A DNA stretch of 64,000 nucleotides from Galbibacter marinus (GCF_000300875.1 NZ_AMSG01000005.1:118196-182195); one strand, 5' to 3'; numbered from the stretch's first letter, positions 27,473 through 36,382 are shown. Program-made: numbers and translations. The notes: generated by a model not told the origin, from the sequence alone.

Positions 27473-29032
27473 ATGACAATAACACAATGGTTTATATTCT
27501 TTCTATTACTGCAAGTAATTCACTTCGCAGGAACTTGGAAATTATATATAAAAGCTGGTAGGAAGCCATGGGAAGCATTAGTTCCTGTATACAATGCTGT
27601 AGTTTTGATGAAAATCATCAACCGTCCTTGGTGGTGGGTGATTTTACTATTTATCCCCATCATTAACTTAATCATGTTTCCAGTAGTTTGGGTGGAAACC
27701 ATTCGAAGTTATGGAAGAAATAGCACAACAGACACATGGTTAGCAATACTTACTCTTGGATTCTACGTCTATTACGTTAACTACGTTTTGGATGTAAAAC
27801 ACATAGAGGATCGCAATTTAAAACCACGTACAGCAACTGGAGAATGGATAAGTTCCATACTCTTTGCTGTTATCGCAGCTACCTTGGTTCACACCTATTT
27901 CATGCAACCCTTTGTGATCCCAACTTCCTCATTAGAAAAAACATTATTAGTAGGGGACTTCTTATTTGTAAGTAAGTTTCACTACGGAGCAAGAACACCG
28001 ATGACCACTGTTGCTTTTCCGATGGTACACGACACCATTCCAGTGATCAACACCAAGTCCTATCTAGACAAACCACAATTGCCTTATTTTAGACTACCTG
28101 GGCTACAGGATATCAAACGAAATGACATTGTGGTATTTAACTGGCCCACAGATACGGTCGAACAATTTTTTAAAATAACACACCGCAAGATTCGTAAACC
28201 GATCGATAAGAAATCCAACTATGTTAAGCGCTCTGTAGGATTACCAGGAGATTCCCTATCGATAAGAGATGGATATGTCTTCATAAATGGAGAACAAAAC
28301 CAATTACCTGGACGAGCAAAGCTGCAATTCTCTTATTATGTCCAAACCACTGGAGAACTCACTCCTAGGTACATGTATGAGCGCTATGGAGTAACAGGAA
28401 GCTTTGGTAAGGTCAAAGAAGGCGTCTACTTCTTTTCTTCCCTCACCCAAGAGGCAGCTGATAAGTTAAAAGACAATCCAAATGTGGTTCAAATTCAAAG
28501 AAACATTGAGGAAGAAGGAAGCGCTAGGATGGGAAGTGTATTTCCAAATGATAATGGTAATTACCCTTGGAATCAAGATCAATTCGGTCCAATTTACATT
28601 CCAGAAGCTGGTAAAACAATAGATTTAAACCCAACAGTTCTTCCAATATATAAACGCATCATAGAACGTTATGAAGGCAACACCATCAAACAAGATGGTG
28701 ATCAAATTCTTATCAATGGACAGGTGGCAAATAGCTACACCTTCAAACAAGATTATTATTGGATGATGGGTGACAACCGCCACGCCTCAGAGGATAGCCG
28801 TTATTGGGGCTTTGTTCCTGAAAATCATATTGTTGGTAAGCCAGTGTTTATCTGGATGAGTTTCGATAGCAACGCAAGTGGTCCATTTTGGAATAAAATT
28901 CGTTGGGAACGTGTTTTCACCACTGTCAGTGGCGACAACCAGCCTCGCTCCTACTTGGTCTATTTCTTAGTAGCTGTTGGACTGTGGTACGGGTATAGCG
29001 TTTTTAGAAAACGTAAAAATCCAAAATCTTAA
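27473..29032 (+). CDS. lepB: signal peptidase I, enlarged Bacteroidota type
   Basis: A 519-aa type I signal peptidase, which removes signal peptides from exported proteins. The N-terminal 110 residues hold about three extra membrane spans (DUF5684-like). The catalytic domain starts at about 125 with another span, then MQPFVIPTSSLEKTL (Ser153 as nucleophile) and NYVKRSVGLPGD (Lys252 as general base). GDNRHASEDSRYWGFVP near residue 430 is the conserved final box. The stretch between the Lys box and the final box is about twice the usual size. A last membrane span lies near 490-510. It follows dapB and precedes the WbqC gene. Confidence 0.95.
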   Translation: MTITQWFIFFLLLQVIHFAGTWKLYIKAGRKPWEALVPVYNAVVLMKIINRPWWWVILLFIPIINLIMFPVVWVETIRSYGRNSTTDTWLAILTLGFYVYYVNYVLDVKHIEDRNLKPRTATGEWISSILFAVIAATLVHTYFMQPFVIPTSSLEKTLLVGDFLFVSKFHYGARTPMTTVAFPMVHDTIPVINTKSYLDKPQLPYFRLPGLQDIKRNDIVVFNWPTDTVEQFFKITHRKIRKPIDKKSNYVKRSVGLPGDSLSIRDGYVFINGEQNQLPGRAKLQFSYYVQTTGELTPRYMYERYGVTGSFGKVKEGVYFFSSLTQEAADKLKDNPNVVQIQRNIEEEGSARMGSVFPNDNGNYPWNQDQFGPIYIPEAGKTIDLNPTVLPIYKRIIERYEGNTIKQDGDQILINGQVANSYTFKQDYYWMMGDNRHASEDSRYWGFVPENHIVGKPVFIWMSFDSNASGPFWNKIRWERVFTTVSGDNQPRSYLVYFLVAVGLWYGYSVFRKRKNPKS

Positions 29033-29056
29033 ATCGATTTTTTTTCCATCACACAA

Positions 29057-29692
29057 ATGAAGGTTCTGATACATCCTACATATTTTCCCAGCATTTCTCA
29101 TTGGGTTGTTATCGCACATCACCAAGGGAAATTAGTGATTGAGGCAAAGGATAATTATCAAAAACAAACCTATAGAAATAGAACCTATATCTATAGCCCA
29201 AACGCAAAGCAACTACTAACGGTCCCTATTGTACACACAAAAACCACTGGTCGTCAAAAGTACAATCAGGTAACCATAGAAGAAAGCTTTGATTGGAAAA
29301 AACAACATTGGAAATCTATCGAAACGGCGTACCGCACTTCTCCGTATTTTGAATTCTACGAAGATGAGTTAGAACCGTTTTTTAAGAAAGAACACCAATG
29401 TTTGTTTCAGATGAATCTTGAGAGCATGGAAATCATAGCTCAGTGCATGCAACTAGAACCTTTCACCTATGAGCTTACAGATGAATTCCTTTTGAACCAC
29501 CAGGACAAATTAGATAAGCGATCACTAGTAAACGCCAAAACAAAACAAGAGTACTCGTTTGATTCCTATGTACAGGTTTTTGATGATAAGCATGGTTTTA
29601 TACCAAACTTAAGCATACTAGACCTCCTGTTCAATGAAGGACCTAATTCCCTGAATTATTTATTAAACGTGGATTTAAACCAAATTCCTTGA
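29057..29692 (+). CDS. WbqC family protein
   Basis: A 211-aa protein with the WbqC fold: an N-terminal PTYFPSISHWVVI segment, the KQTYRNRTYIYSPNAKQLLTVPI strand region and W(K)SIETAYRTSPYFEFYEDEL, followed by a C-terminal LLFNEGPNSLNYL. The family was named from O-antigen clusters and its biochemical role is not established. The gene starts 25 nt after lepB, and its stop overlaps the TTG start of the next gene. Confidence 0.85.
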   Translation: MKVLIHPTYFPSISHWVVIAHHQGKLVIEAKDNYQKQTYRNRTYIYSPNAKQLLTVPIVHTKTTGRQKYNQVTIEESFDWKKQHWKSIETAYRTSPYFEFYEDELEPFFKKEHQCLFQMNLESMEIIAQCMQLEPFTYELTDEFLLNHQDKLDKRSLVNAKTKQEYSFDSYVQVFDDKHGFIPNLSILDLLFNEGPNSLNYLLNVDLNQIP

Positions 29693-30009
29693 TTCGATTT
29701 TTAGTCCATTACGGAATACACTTTATAGTCCCTATTGCAATTGCTTGGCTTTTCTACCGAAAACGATTTAAAGAGGCTGTGCTAATTCTATGGCTTGGAA
29801 TTATTATCGATCTAGATCATTTATGGGCCGTTCCGATATTTGATCCTGATCGCTGTAGTATCGGATTTCATACCCTACATACCTTTGTAGCCTTTATAAT
29901 TTACTTAGTCTTATTTGTATACCCCAAGACTCGAATCTATGGATTAGCCTTACTGTTACATCTTGTTGCCGACAGCACAGATTGTTTATTAATGTCTTTA
30001 CAGCTGTAA
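29689..30009 (+). CDS. small membrane protein, DUF6122-like
   Basis: A 106-aa protein with three to four predicted membrane spans (about 4-22, 30-45, 65-85, 90-104). Conserved polar spots are HYGIHFIVPIAIAW near the start, GIIIDLDHLWA with Asp and His in the middle, and HLVADSTDCL at the end. It starts with TTG overlapping the WbqC stop (TTGA), so it is translationally coupled. Its last 12 nt overlap the end of the convergent endonuclease-type gene. Function is unknown. Confidence 0.75.
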   Translation: MIRFLVHYGIHFIVPIAIAWLFYRKRFKEAVLILWLGIIIDLDHLWAVPIFDPDRCSIGFHTLHTFVAFIIYLVLFVYPKTRIYGLALLLHLVADSTDCLLMSLQL

Positions 30010-31014
30010 CTGAGCGATTACTGGATAGTGATCTGAGAGCTTTTCATAACGATTTTTATGCGAGATCACCTCTATACTTGGGTCAGTGAAAATAAAGTCA
30101 ATACGCAAAGGAAAATACTTAAAGTAGAAGGTTTTTCCAGTACCTGTTCCCTGCTCTTCAAAGGTATCGATATTATCACCTCGTATTTGGTCGTATATGG
30201 CAGAGTACTGATTGTTGTTTAAATCCCCACAGGTAATGGTCTTATACGGACTTTCACTGAAATGCTTGACAAAGATATCAGTTTGGACCTGTTGTTTAGA
30301 AAACACGGCACCCATACGACTAGCCAGGCGAGTTGAATTTTCTTGGCTCAACTCCTCACTTTGAGGATCTATATGAAAGGATTGCAGATGCACATTGTAT
30401 ATTCGAACAGTATCATTATCCCTTACAATATCGGCAAAAATGGCATTGTTTCCAGAGTTTGGAAAATCTAAAGAACCTTTATTTACAATAGGGAATTTTG
30501 AATAGATAGCCTGGCCCGTTTCCTTGGTTTTGTAATTCACATAACGGTAAGGAAATTCTTCGAACTTATCCTCCTTAGTAAAATAAAACTCCTGAAAGCA
30601 CAGTATGGAAGGATTCTCTTCCTTGATGAGCGACTTAATTTGATCAAAGACTTCCGTATCCCCACCAATCCATTTATAAACATCAAAAACACGTACGTTG
30701 TAGGTCATCACCTTTAAAGCTCCATTACCTACAACTTCCTCTTTGCCGGAAAATTTATACAGAGAACTTACCTTTGGATATCCCAGCAAAAGGATCAGGA
30801 AAGACAGTAGAAATTGCCTTTTAAACTTCAGCCCCCAATACAACATAAAAAGAATGTTGATTATTATAAGAATGGGCGTAATAAGACTGTAAATAGAAAT
30901 TCTAGGAAATGATTTCACAGGAATATAAGGGGATATATATCCTAAAATAAGCAGCACAGCAACAACTATATTAATACTAAAAACAAACTTGTTTGCCCAA
31001 CTTAACTTTTTCAT
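29998..31014 (-). CDS. membrane-anchored endonuclease/exonuclease/phosphatase family protein
   Basis: A 338-aa protein with three N-terminal membrane spans (about 12-30, 38-58, 66-84) and a C-terminal EEP-fold phosphoesterase domain (about 100-338). The domain shows MTYNVRVFD, LCFQEFYF (metal-binding Glu), a central GDLNNNQYS and the final KLSDHYPVIAQL with the catalytic Asp-His. Substrates of this superfamily range from DNA to phospholipids, so none is assigned. It is the last gene of a minus-strand run that contains the two rhomboids and mutL. Confidence 0.88.
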   Translation of the reverse strand: MKKLSWANKFVFSINIVVAVLLILGYISPYIPVKSFPRISIYSLITPILIIINILFMLYWGLKFKRQFLLSFLILLLGYPKVSSLYKFSGKEEVVGNGALKVMTYNVRVFDVYKWIGGDTEVFDQIKSLIKEENPSILCFQEFYFTKEDKFEEFPYRYVNYKTKETGQAIYSKFPIVNKGSLDFPNSGNNAIFADIVRDNDTVRIYNVHLQSFHIDPQSEELSQENSTRLASRMGAVFSKQQVQTDIFVKHFSESPYKTITCGDLNNNQYSAIYDQIRGDNIDTFEEQGTGTGKTFYFKYFPLRIDFIFTDPSIEVISHKNRYEKLSDHYPVIAQLQL

Positions 31015-31047
31015 CTACTATCGGTCCGATTCCGGTTTTATTGGTGA

Positions 31048-31914
31048 TTAATCTTTGCCTGCATTAAATAGAAAGTCTTTTTCTTCCCTAGACAAACTCT
31101 CATATCCACTTTTGCTAATCTTATCTAAAATAGCATCTATTTTCTTCTGGTGATCTGATATTTCAGGGGCATTACCTTTCCTAGATTTCTTGCTTCTGTA
31201 AACAGTCCTCATGGGTGCCTTCTTTGATTTGCTAAACAAAGATGACACGCTATCCATAATCATGTAAATCCCTCTCCCCATATCATTGCCTTGTTGCAAC
31301 TTTTTGGCATACACAAAGCCGAGTAAAGCACCACCTAAATGCGCTAGATGGCCACCTGAATTTGAAAAAGGCAATGACACTAAATCAAGTAAAACTAGGG
31401 CAGCTCCAATATACCAAAGTTTTACATTCAAAATAAAGAACAATTTCACTTCTTGGTGAGGCATACTAGTACAAACAAAAATCATAACCGCCATTACAGC
31501 AGCTGAAGCCCCAATAAGAGAAGAGTTCACCCCAGAGAAGACAGGGAATATGTTATAACTCAGCAAAAATAAAAGCCCCCCTGCCATAGCTCCTAAGATA
31601 TACAAACTAATAAAGCGCTTAGTAGGATGTATCATTAGAAAAAAACGTCCTACAAAAAAAAGCAGGAGCATATTCCAAAATAGGTGCATAAAGCTTCCGT
31701 GGAAAAACGAATAGGTGATTAAAGCCCAAGGCTGAATAATATAGTCATCAAATCCTTTAGGAAGCTCAAACCAGCCCATTATAAAATCGATTGGTAACTG
31801 AAATAAAAACACCACAAGTGCATTGATGATAAACACAGCGGTATTGATTATGATCAGCTTTTCCGCGATGTTTAATGCTGAAAATTTCATATTTATTTCA
31901 TCCCTTATACCCAT
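31048..31914 (-). CDS. rhomboid family intramembrane serine protease (distal copy)
   Basis: A 288-aa rhomboid with six or seven membrane spans over residues about 20-205. The active site is complete: Ser137 in SLIGASAAV and His192 in LAHLGGALLGF. HGSFMHLFWNM near 72-82 is the usual HxxxHxxxN oxyanion-side motif. The C-terminal 80 residues are soluble and basic (KSKKAPMRTVYRSKKSRKG) and end in a segment that resembles small folded linkers (LSREEKDFLFNAGKD), an extension common in flavobacteria. It lies 38 nt downstream of another, diverged rhomboid gene. Confidence 0.92.
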   Translation of the reverse strand: MGIRDEINMKFSALNIAEKLIIINTAVFIINALVVFLFQLPIDFIMGWFELPKGFDDYIIQPWALITYSFFHGSFMHLFWNMLLLFFVGRFFLMIHPTKRFISLYILGAMAGGLLFLLSYNIFPVFSGVNSSLIGASAAVMAVMIFVCTSMPHQEVKLFFILNVKLWYIGAALVLLDLVSLPFSNSGGHLAHLGGALLGFVYAKKLQQGNDMGRGIYMIMDSVSSLFSKSKKAPMRTVYRSKKSRKGNAPEISDHQKKIDAILDKISKSGYESLSREEKDFLFNAGKD

Positions 31915-31952
31915 ACTTAATTATTGTTTTAAACCCTCATTGATCTACTACA

Positions 31953-32696
31953 CTAATCCCAGCGGTTATTTCTAAATTGATTTCGTTTCCAATACCAAAC
32001 CATTATAAATCCAAATAGTGCTCCTCCCAAATGCGCGAAATGTGCTATTCCTTCTCCAAGAATAGAGGATCCAGAGAGACCTGAAAACAAATCAACTAAG
32101 ATAAGTCCTGGTATAAAATACTTAGCCTTTACTGGAATTGGGAAAAATATCAGCATAAGCTCTGCATTTGGAAACATCATTCCAAAGGCCACCAAAATTC
32201 CGTAAATAGCCCCTGAGGCACCCACGGAAGGACTAATATAAGATCCAAGGAAATTATCCAACCCATCTGGCGATAGTATGGCTTCCCAGGTAATCATATA
32301 CCTTCCTTCTCTTAAAATTGTATAAATCTCAAATTTATCATACCCCTCAGCAAGTAAAAGCTGCAATCCACTATTGAAATGATAATAATTAACCAAGATA
32401 TGAATTAAAGCTGCTCCAAGACCTGAAGAAAAATAAAAGAATATGAATTTATTTCGTCCCCACATTTGTTCCAATGGAGTACCAAAAGCCCAAAGTGCAT
32501 ACATATTGAATAAAATATGCATAAAGCCCCCATGCATAAACATATGAGTGACTACCTGCCAGAGGTAAAAGTTTTCATTTTCTGGAAACCATAGCGCAAA
32601 CCACTGATACATTTGATCCCCAAGAAGCTGTGTGGCGATAAAAAACAGCACATTGACAATCAGTATATGCTTAACCGCGTCTGTTATTCTTCCCAT
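31953..32696 (-). CDS. rhomboid family intramembrane serine protease (proximal copy)
   Basis: A 247-aa rhomboid. HMFMHGGFMHILFNMYALW (about 51-69) gives the conserved His and Asn, Ser161 in SVGASGAIYG is the nucleophile, and His222 in FAHLGGALFGF completes the dyad. A loop insertion of about 45 residues (near 103-150) lies before the Ser span. It has no long C-terminal tail, in contrast to its neighbour. It starts 7 nt after the mutL stop, so it is likely co-transcribed with mutL. Substrates unknown. Confidence 0.92.
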   Translation of the reverse strand: MGRITDAVKHILIVNVLFFIATQLLGDQMYQWFALWFPENENFYLWQVVTHMFMHGGFMHILFNMYALWAFGTPLEQMWGRNKFIFFYFSSGLGAALIHILVNYYHFNSGLQLLLAEGYDKFEIYTILREGRYMITWEAILSPDGLDNFLGSYISPSVGASGAIYGILVAFGMMFPNAELMLIFFPIPVKAKYFIPGLILVDLFSGLSGSSILGEGIAHFAHLGGALFGFIMVWYWKRNQFRNNRWD

Positions 32697-32703
32697 GCTA
32701 TTG

Positions 32704-34548
32704 TTATAAAAATCGTTTATCTAATTCTTCTAATGACATTGTAATAAATATAGGCTTTTGAAATGGAGAAACCATGGGCTCTTTTGTAGCAAACAAATTA
32801 TTTACTAAAGATTCCTGGGCAGCAGTGTTTAAATGTGCTCCGCTCTTCACCGCAAGAGTCCTACACATCGCCTTGGCCAAAACATCTGATTGAGAGAGTG
32901 AAGATTCCGGAATTTCTTGCTGTAAATCAGCCAGCAACTGGTCAATGATCCCGCCAACTTCACTTTCTGATACATTCAAGGGCATCCCACTGAGTTGAAC
33001 CTCATTTTCAGTCATTTCTGAAAACACAAATCCAGTACGTTCTAGACTGTCCTTAATTGTTTTTAAAAGCTCCATCTCTGTGGTGGAAAATTCCAATGTC
33101 AATGGAAATAACAATTGTTGACTACTTCCAGTATCCACCGTGATATTTTTTAAATATTGCTCATATAACACCCGTTGATGTGCACGATGTTGATTGATAA
33201 TCACCATACCTGATTTAATGGTAGTGACAATATATTTTTTGTGCAACTGATAGGTGGTCGGTGAAATATCTGTTTCCTCTTCGGTGAATAATTCATTCGC
33301 TGTAGATTCCGACTCAATACTGACGGTTTTAAAATTCTCACTAGAATCTACCGACACGTATAAACTCTCCCAAGAAGCCTCTACTCTATCGGCTTTGAGA
33401 TAGGGCTTTGAGGCTACCCTAACACCACCTTTACCTTCCTCCTTAAAGGGGTTAAAGTCGGCGTCAACCTCTACCCCAGGTTGCTTTGGTAATTTGGTTT
33501 TATAACTATAAGGGGTGTCCAAATTGGAATCCCGATCAAAATCTAGTACAGGTGCCACGTTGAACTGCCCAAGACTATGTTTGACAGTTGATCGAAGAAT
33601 GGCATACATCGCCTGGTCTTCATCAAATTTTACTTCCGTTTTTGTGGGATGGATATTAATATCAATAGAAGATGGATCTACCTCTAAAAATATAAAATAC
33701 CCAGGGTGATGACCTGGTTTTAATAAACCTTCAAATGCTGAGCTAACCGCATGGTGTAAATAAGAATTTTTTACAAAACGGTTATTGACAAAGAAAAACT
33801 GCTGACCTCTAGTTTTTTTAGTAAAAGCTGGTTTACTGATAAAACCATTAATTTTAACCACATCTGTGTCCTCTTTAATGGGCACCAATTTTTCATTAGT
33901 TTTACCTCCAAAAACATTGACAATTCGTTGCCGAAGGTTAGAAGGTGGTAATTTAAATAATTCGGAATTATTATGGAAAAAGTCAAAATGAATATCAGGA
34001 TGAGCAAGCGCAATCCGATGAAATTCATCAATAATATGACGCAGTTCCACAGTATCTGACTTTAGAAAATTACGTCGTGCTGGAATATTAAAAAACAAGT
34101 TCTTAACAGCAATAGAGGTTCCCTTTTCACAGGCGATTGGTTTTGGGTCATTAATAGTGCTCCCTTCAATCTTAAGTTGTATACCTACTTCATTATCCTC
34201 TTCCCGAGTTGAAATCTCAAGGTGCGCAATAGCCGCAATAGAAGCCAATGCTTCACCCCTAAACCCTTTGGTGTGTAATTGAAAGAGATCTTCTGCCGTT
34301 CTGATCTTAGAGGTAGCATGACGCTGCACAGAGAGCAACATATCGCGCTCACTCATCCCTTTTCCATTATCGACAACCTGGATAAGTGTTTTCCCTGCGC
34401 CTTTAATGATAAGCTGAATTACTGTACTTCCTGCATCTACTGCATTTTCTACCAATTCCTTTACCACCGAGGCAGGCCTTTGTACTACCTCACCGGCTGC
34501 TATTTGGTTTGCAACATGATCGGGTAAAAGCTGTATTATATCTGCCAT
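32704..34548 (-). CDS. mutL: DNA mismatch repair protein MutL
   Basis: A 614-aa MutL. The N-terminal GHKL ATPase is intact: IAAGEVVQRPASVVKELVENAVDAG, DNGKGM, HATSKI and GFRGEALASI. NIHPTKTEVKF closes the transducer domain. The C-terminal dimerisation domain (about 430-614) carries NQHRAHQRVLYE (452-463) where nicking MutL proteins have DQHAxxExxxxE, and SPFQKP where they have CPHGRP. The metal-binding Asp and Glu are thus Asn452 and Gln458, so endonuclease activity may be lost. Its start overlaps by one base the end of the small membrane protein gene upstream. It matches MutS-bound mismatches to strand removal. Confidence 0.95.
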   Translation of the reverse strand: MADIIQLLPDHVANQIAAGEVVQRPASVVKELVENAVDAGSTVIQLIIKGAGKTLIQVVDNGKGMSERDMLLSVQRHATSKIRTAEDLFQLHTKGFRGEALASIAAIAHLEISTREEDNEVGIQLKIEGSTINDPKPIACEKGTSIAVKNLFFNIPARRNFLKSDTVELRHIIDEFHRIALAHPDIHFDFFHNNSELFKLPPSNLRQRIVNVFGGKTNEKLVPIKEDTDVVKINGFISKPAFTKKTRGQQFFFVNNRFVKNSYLHHAVSSAFEGLLKPGHHPGYFIFLEVDPSSIDINIHPTKTEVKFDEDQAMYAILRSTVKHSLGQFNVAPVLDFDRDSNLDTPYSYKTKLPKQPGVEVDADFNPFKEEGKGGVRVASKPYLKADRVEASWESLYVSVDSSENFKTVSIESESTANELFTEEETDISPTTYQLHKKYIVTTIKSGMVIINQHRAHQRVLYEQYLKNITVDTGSSQQLLFPLTLEFSTTEMELLKTIKDSLERTGFVFSEMTENEVQLSGMPLNVSESEVGGIIDQLLADLQQEIPESSLSQSDVLAKAMCRTLAVKSGAHLNTAAQESLVNNLFATKEPMVSPFQKPIFITMSLEELDKRFL

Positions 34549-34841
34549 TAAAAGAGAGTCTCAAGTTTAATTTCCTTAAGCGCATACCATGCGAATAACA
34601 AAAGAAGGATTAGTATAACGATAAAGCGTAACCTTGAATTTTTATTATCACTGCTTTTGCGAGCAGCTTTCCAATTATCTTTAAAACCCTTAGGCCTATA
34701 CCCTTTTACGTATTCTTCATCAGAACGTGATTCCTTACTTTTTTTAAGGGCCTCCAAGCGTTCCTTTCGCTCATCATAATACCTAGGCTTATAGTTATAA
34801 GCTTTCGGTTTCTGGGTTTTAAAAAGTGACGGAAGTCTCAC
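34548..34841 (-). CDS. small basic tail-anchored membrane protein, unknown function
   Basis: A 97-aa protein if the GTG at 34841 is used (MRLPSLF...); a TTG at 34877 in the same frame would add 12 residues. The first 70 residues are strongly charged (KAYNYKPRYYDERKERLEAL and KDNWKAARKSS), and one membrane span lies near the C-terminus (FIVILILLLLFAWYAL). Similar small proteins next to mutL in flavobacteria are sometimes labelled riboflavin synthase subunit beta, for which nothing here gives support. Its stop overlaps the mutL start by one base, so the pair is coupled. Confidence 0.65.
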   Translation of the reverse strand: MRLPSLFKTQKPKAYNYKPRYYDERKERLEALKKSKESRSDEEYVKGYRPKGFKDNWKAARKSSDNKNSRLRFIVILILLLLFAWYALKEIKLETLF

Positions 34842-34917
34842 TGGTCTAGTTTTAAAATTAATATTGGCAATGTGCAAGCGAGCGAATTACTTCACTTGAG
34901 CACACTAGCTTAATTAC

Positions 34918-34925
34918 CAAAATTA
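34918..34925 (-). promoter_or_regulatory. -7 promoter element of the small protein-mutL-rhomboid operon
   Basis: On the minus strand TAATTTTG matches TAnnTTTG and is the only good match in the gap between ribH and the small gene. Transcription from it would begin near 34911. Confidence 0.5.
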
Positions 34926-35015
34926 CTTAAAAAGTGGCAGAAACGCAGGCTTTAAATCCTAAAACTTGTTAACAAGAAGCGCTAAATCAACAAATACGAT
35001 AAGATTTTTGTAATA

Positions 35016-35528
35016 TTAGAATTCCAATTCATCAGCGAAAGCACTACCCCGGCCAAGGACGGCCATTTTAATAGCAGCAATTGCCGCCTCAACACCTTTA
35101 TTTCCATGTTTACCCCCACTACGGTCTATGGCCTGCTGCATGTTGTTATCAGTGAGCACACAGAAGATAATTGGTGTCTCGTGCTGAAGGTTTAAATCCA
35201 TGATTCCCTGGGCAGTTGCTTGACAAACAAAGTCAAAGTGCTTGGTTTCTCCTTGGATAACACTTCCTATGACAATAATCACATCTGGATCATGTCTTTT
35301 GATCATTTTTTTAGCACCATAGACTAGTTCAAAACTACCAGGCACATCCCATTTAACGATCTGATGCTCTACAGCACCACAATCAAGCAACGCCTCTACA
35401 GCACCTTGGTAAAGCGCATCAGTTATAGATGAATTCCATTCAGAAACAACAATCCCAAATCGAAGATCTTCCGCATTTGGGATTGTTGACTTATCGTAAT
35501 CAGACAAATTAGTATTTGCTGTTGCCAT
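35016..35528 (-). CDS. ribH: 6,7-dimethyl-8-ribityllumazine synthase
   Basis: A 170-aa lumazine synthase, the penultimate enzyme of riboflavin synthesis; it condenses the ribityl-pyrimidine with dihydroxybutanone phosphate and assembles into pentamers or capsids. Motifs are VVSEWNSSITDALYQGA, WDVPGSFELVYGAK, the catalytic-His segment IGSVIQGETKHFDFV, and GVLTDNN-like CVLTDNNMQQAIDR. GGKHGNKGVEAAIAAIKMA follows. Its length is usual for the family with a short N-terminal extension. It has its own promoter just after the TPR gene. Confidence 0.96.
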   Translation of the reverse strand: MATANTNLSDYDKSTIPNAEDLRFGIVVSEWNSSITDALYQGAVEALLDCGAVEHQIVKWDVPGSFELVYGAKKMIKRHDPDVIIVIGSVIQGETKHFDFVCQATAQGIMDLNLQHETPIIFCVLTDNNMQQAIDRSGGKHGNKGVEAAIAAIKMAVLGRGSAFADELEF

Positions 35529-35566
35529 AATATTTTATCATTGATTATTGTTCGTTTTACAACGCA

Positions 35567-35574
35567 CAAATGTA
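35567..35574 (-). promoter_or_regulatory. -7 promoter element of ribH
   Basis: On the minus strand TACATTTG matches TAnnTTTG, 39 nt before the ribH start and in the gap after the TPR gene, so ribH can be transcribed on its own. Confidence 0.55.
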
Positions 35575-35584
35575 CAACTTCTAA

Positions 35585-36349
35585 TTATTGTTGAGCAGTT
35601 TCTGCTCTTCCAATATAAATATCAATAGTTCGTCCTTCTTCAGAGTTAGGAAATTCATTTTTAATTCTGTTGAAGTACTTCGCAGCTTGGTCAGCCTTTC
35701 CGTCTTGAAGTAAAATCACACCAGCCTTAAATAAAAATTTAGGAGTCGTGAAGTTATTCGTAGAGTTCTTGATTGCTTTTTCATAATAATCCAAGCCGTC
35801 AGCCTGTTGTCCTAATTGAACAAAAGCATCACCTATTCCTCCTAAAGCTAAAGATCCTAAGATCTCATCATCAGAACTAAACTCCTGAAGGTGGGCGATC
35901 GCTTGATCGTATTTTTGAGTATTCAAAAATGCCATTCCAGCAGTGTATTGCGCAAGGTTCGCAGCCTTAGTACCAGAATAATTATCAATAATATCTAACA
36001 ATCCGTATTTTCCATCAGCACCATTTAATGCTAAAACATATAGAGAGTCATTTTGAGTACTGTTAACAGCTTGGTCAAAATATTGTTGTGCAAAAAACAA
36101 TTCATTAGAAGCTTCTGCTTCTGTTGGCTTCACTACAAATTGTTGATAGCCTAAAAATCCAAGAATCACTGCAACCACAACACCAATTACACCCAAAAGA
36201 ATCTTTTGGTTTTTCATCACCCATGCCTCAGTTTTTCCAGCACCTTCGTCCAGTGCAGAGAATACATCTCTAGTTGTACTTGGTCCACCTTGTCCTTCTT
36301 CACTCTTATCTACAGCTTTTTTGTAGCCGCGTTTCTTATATGTTGCCAT
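35585..36349 (-). CDS. membrane-anchored tetratricopeptide repeat protein, YfgM-like
   Basis: A 254-aa protein with a cytoplasmic Lys/Gly-rich N-terminus, one membrane span (about 50-70, ILLGVIGVVVAVILGFLGY) and about four TPR-like helical pairs in the outer part. Repeats include NLAQYTAGMAFLNTQKYDQAIAHLQEF, GGIGDAFVQLGQQADGLDYYEKAI and FKAGVILLQDGKADQAAKYFNRI. It resembles YfgM/TPR_21 ancillary factors that work near the Sec translocon, but the exact partner in this phylum is not known. It lies divergent to recF and upstream of ribH on the same strand. Confidence 0.8.
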   Translation of the reverse strand: MATYKKRGYKKAVDKSEEGQGGPSTTRDVFSALDEGAGKTEAWVMKNQKILLGVIGVVVAVILGFLGYQQFVVKPTEAEASNELFFAQQYFDQAVNSTQNDSLYVLALNGADGKYGLLDIIDNYSGTKAANLAQYTAGMAFLNTQKYDQAIAHLQEFSSDDEILGSLALGGIGDAFVQLGQQADGLDYYEKAIKNSTNNFTTPKFLFKAGVILLQDGKADQAAKYFNRIKNEFPNSEEGRTIDIYIGRAETAQQ

Positions 36350-36374
36350 AATAATGATATATTGTTAAGCGTGG

Positions 36375-36382
36375 CAAAAATA
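36375..36382 (-). promoter_or_regulatory. -7 promoter element of the TPR gene
   Basis: On the minus strand TATTTTTG matches TAnnTTTG, 25 nt before the TPR start codon in the divergent gap with recF. A TATAATTTG sequence at 36426-36434 on the plus strand may serve recF. Confidence 0.5.

Noticed and set aside
31048..32696. Tandem rhomboids as a recent duplication
   Set aside because: The two proteins share only active-site motifs and differ in loops and C-terminus.
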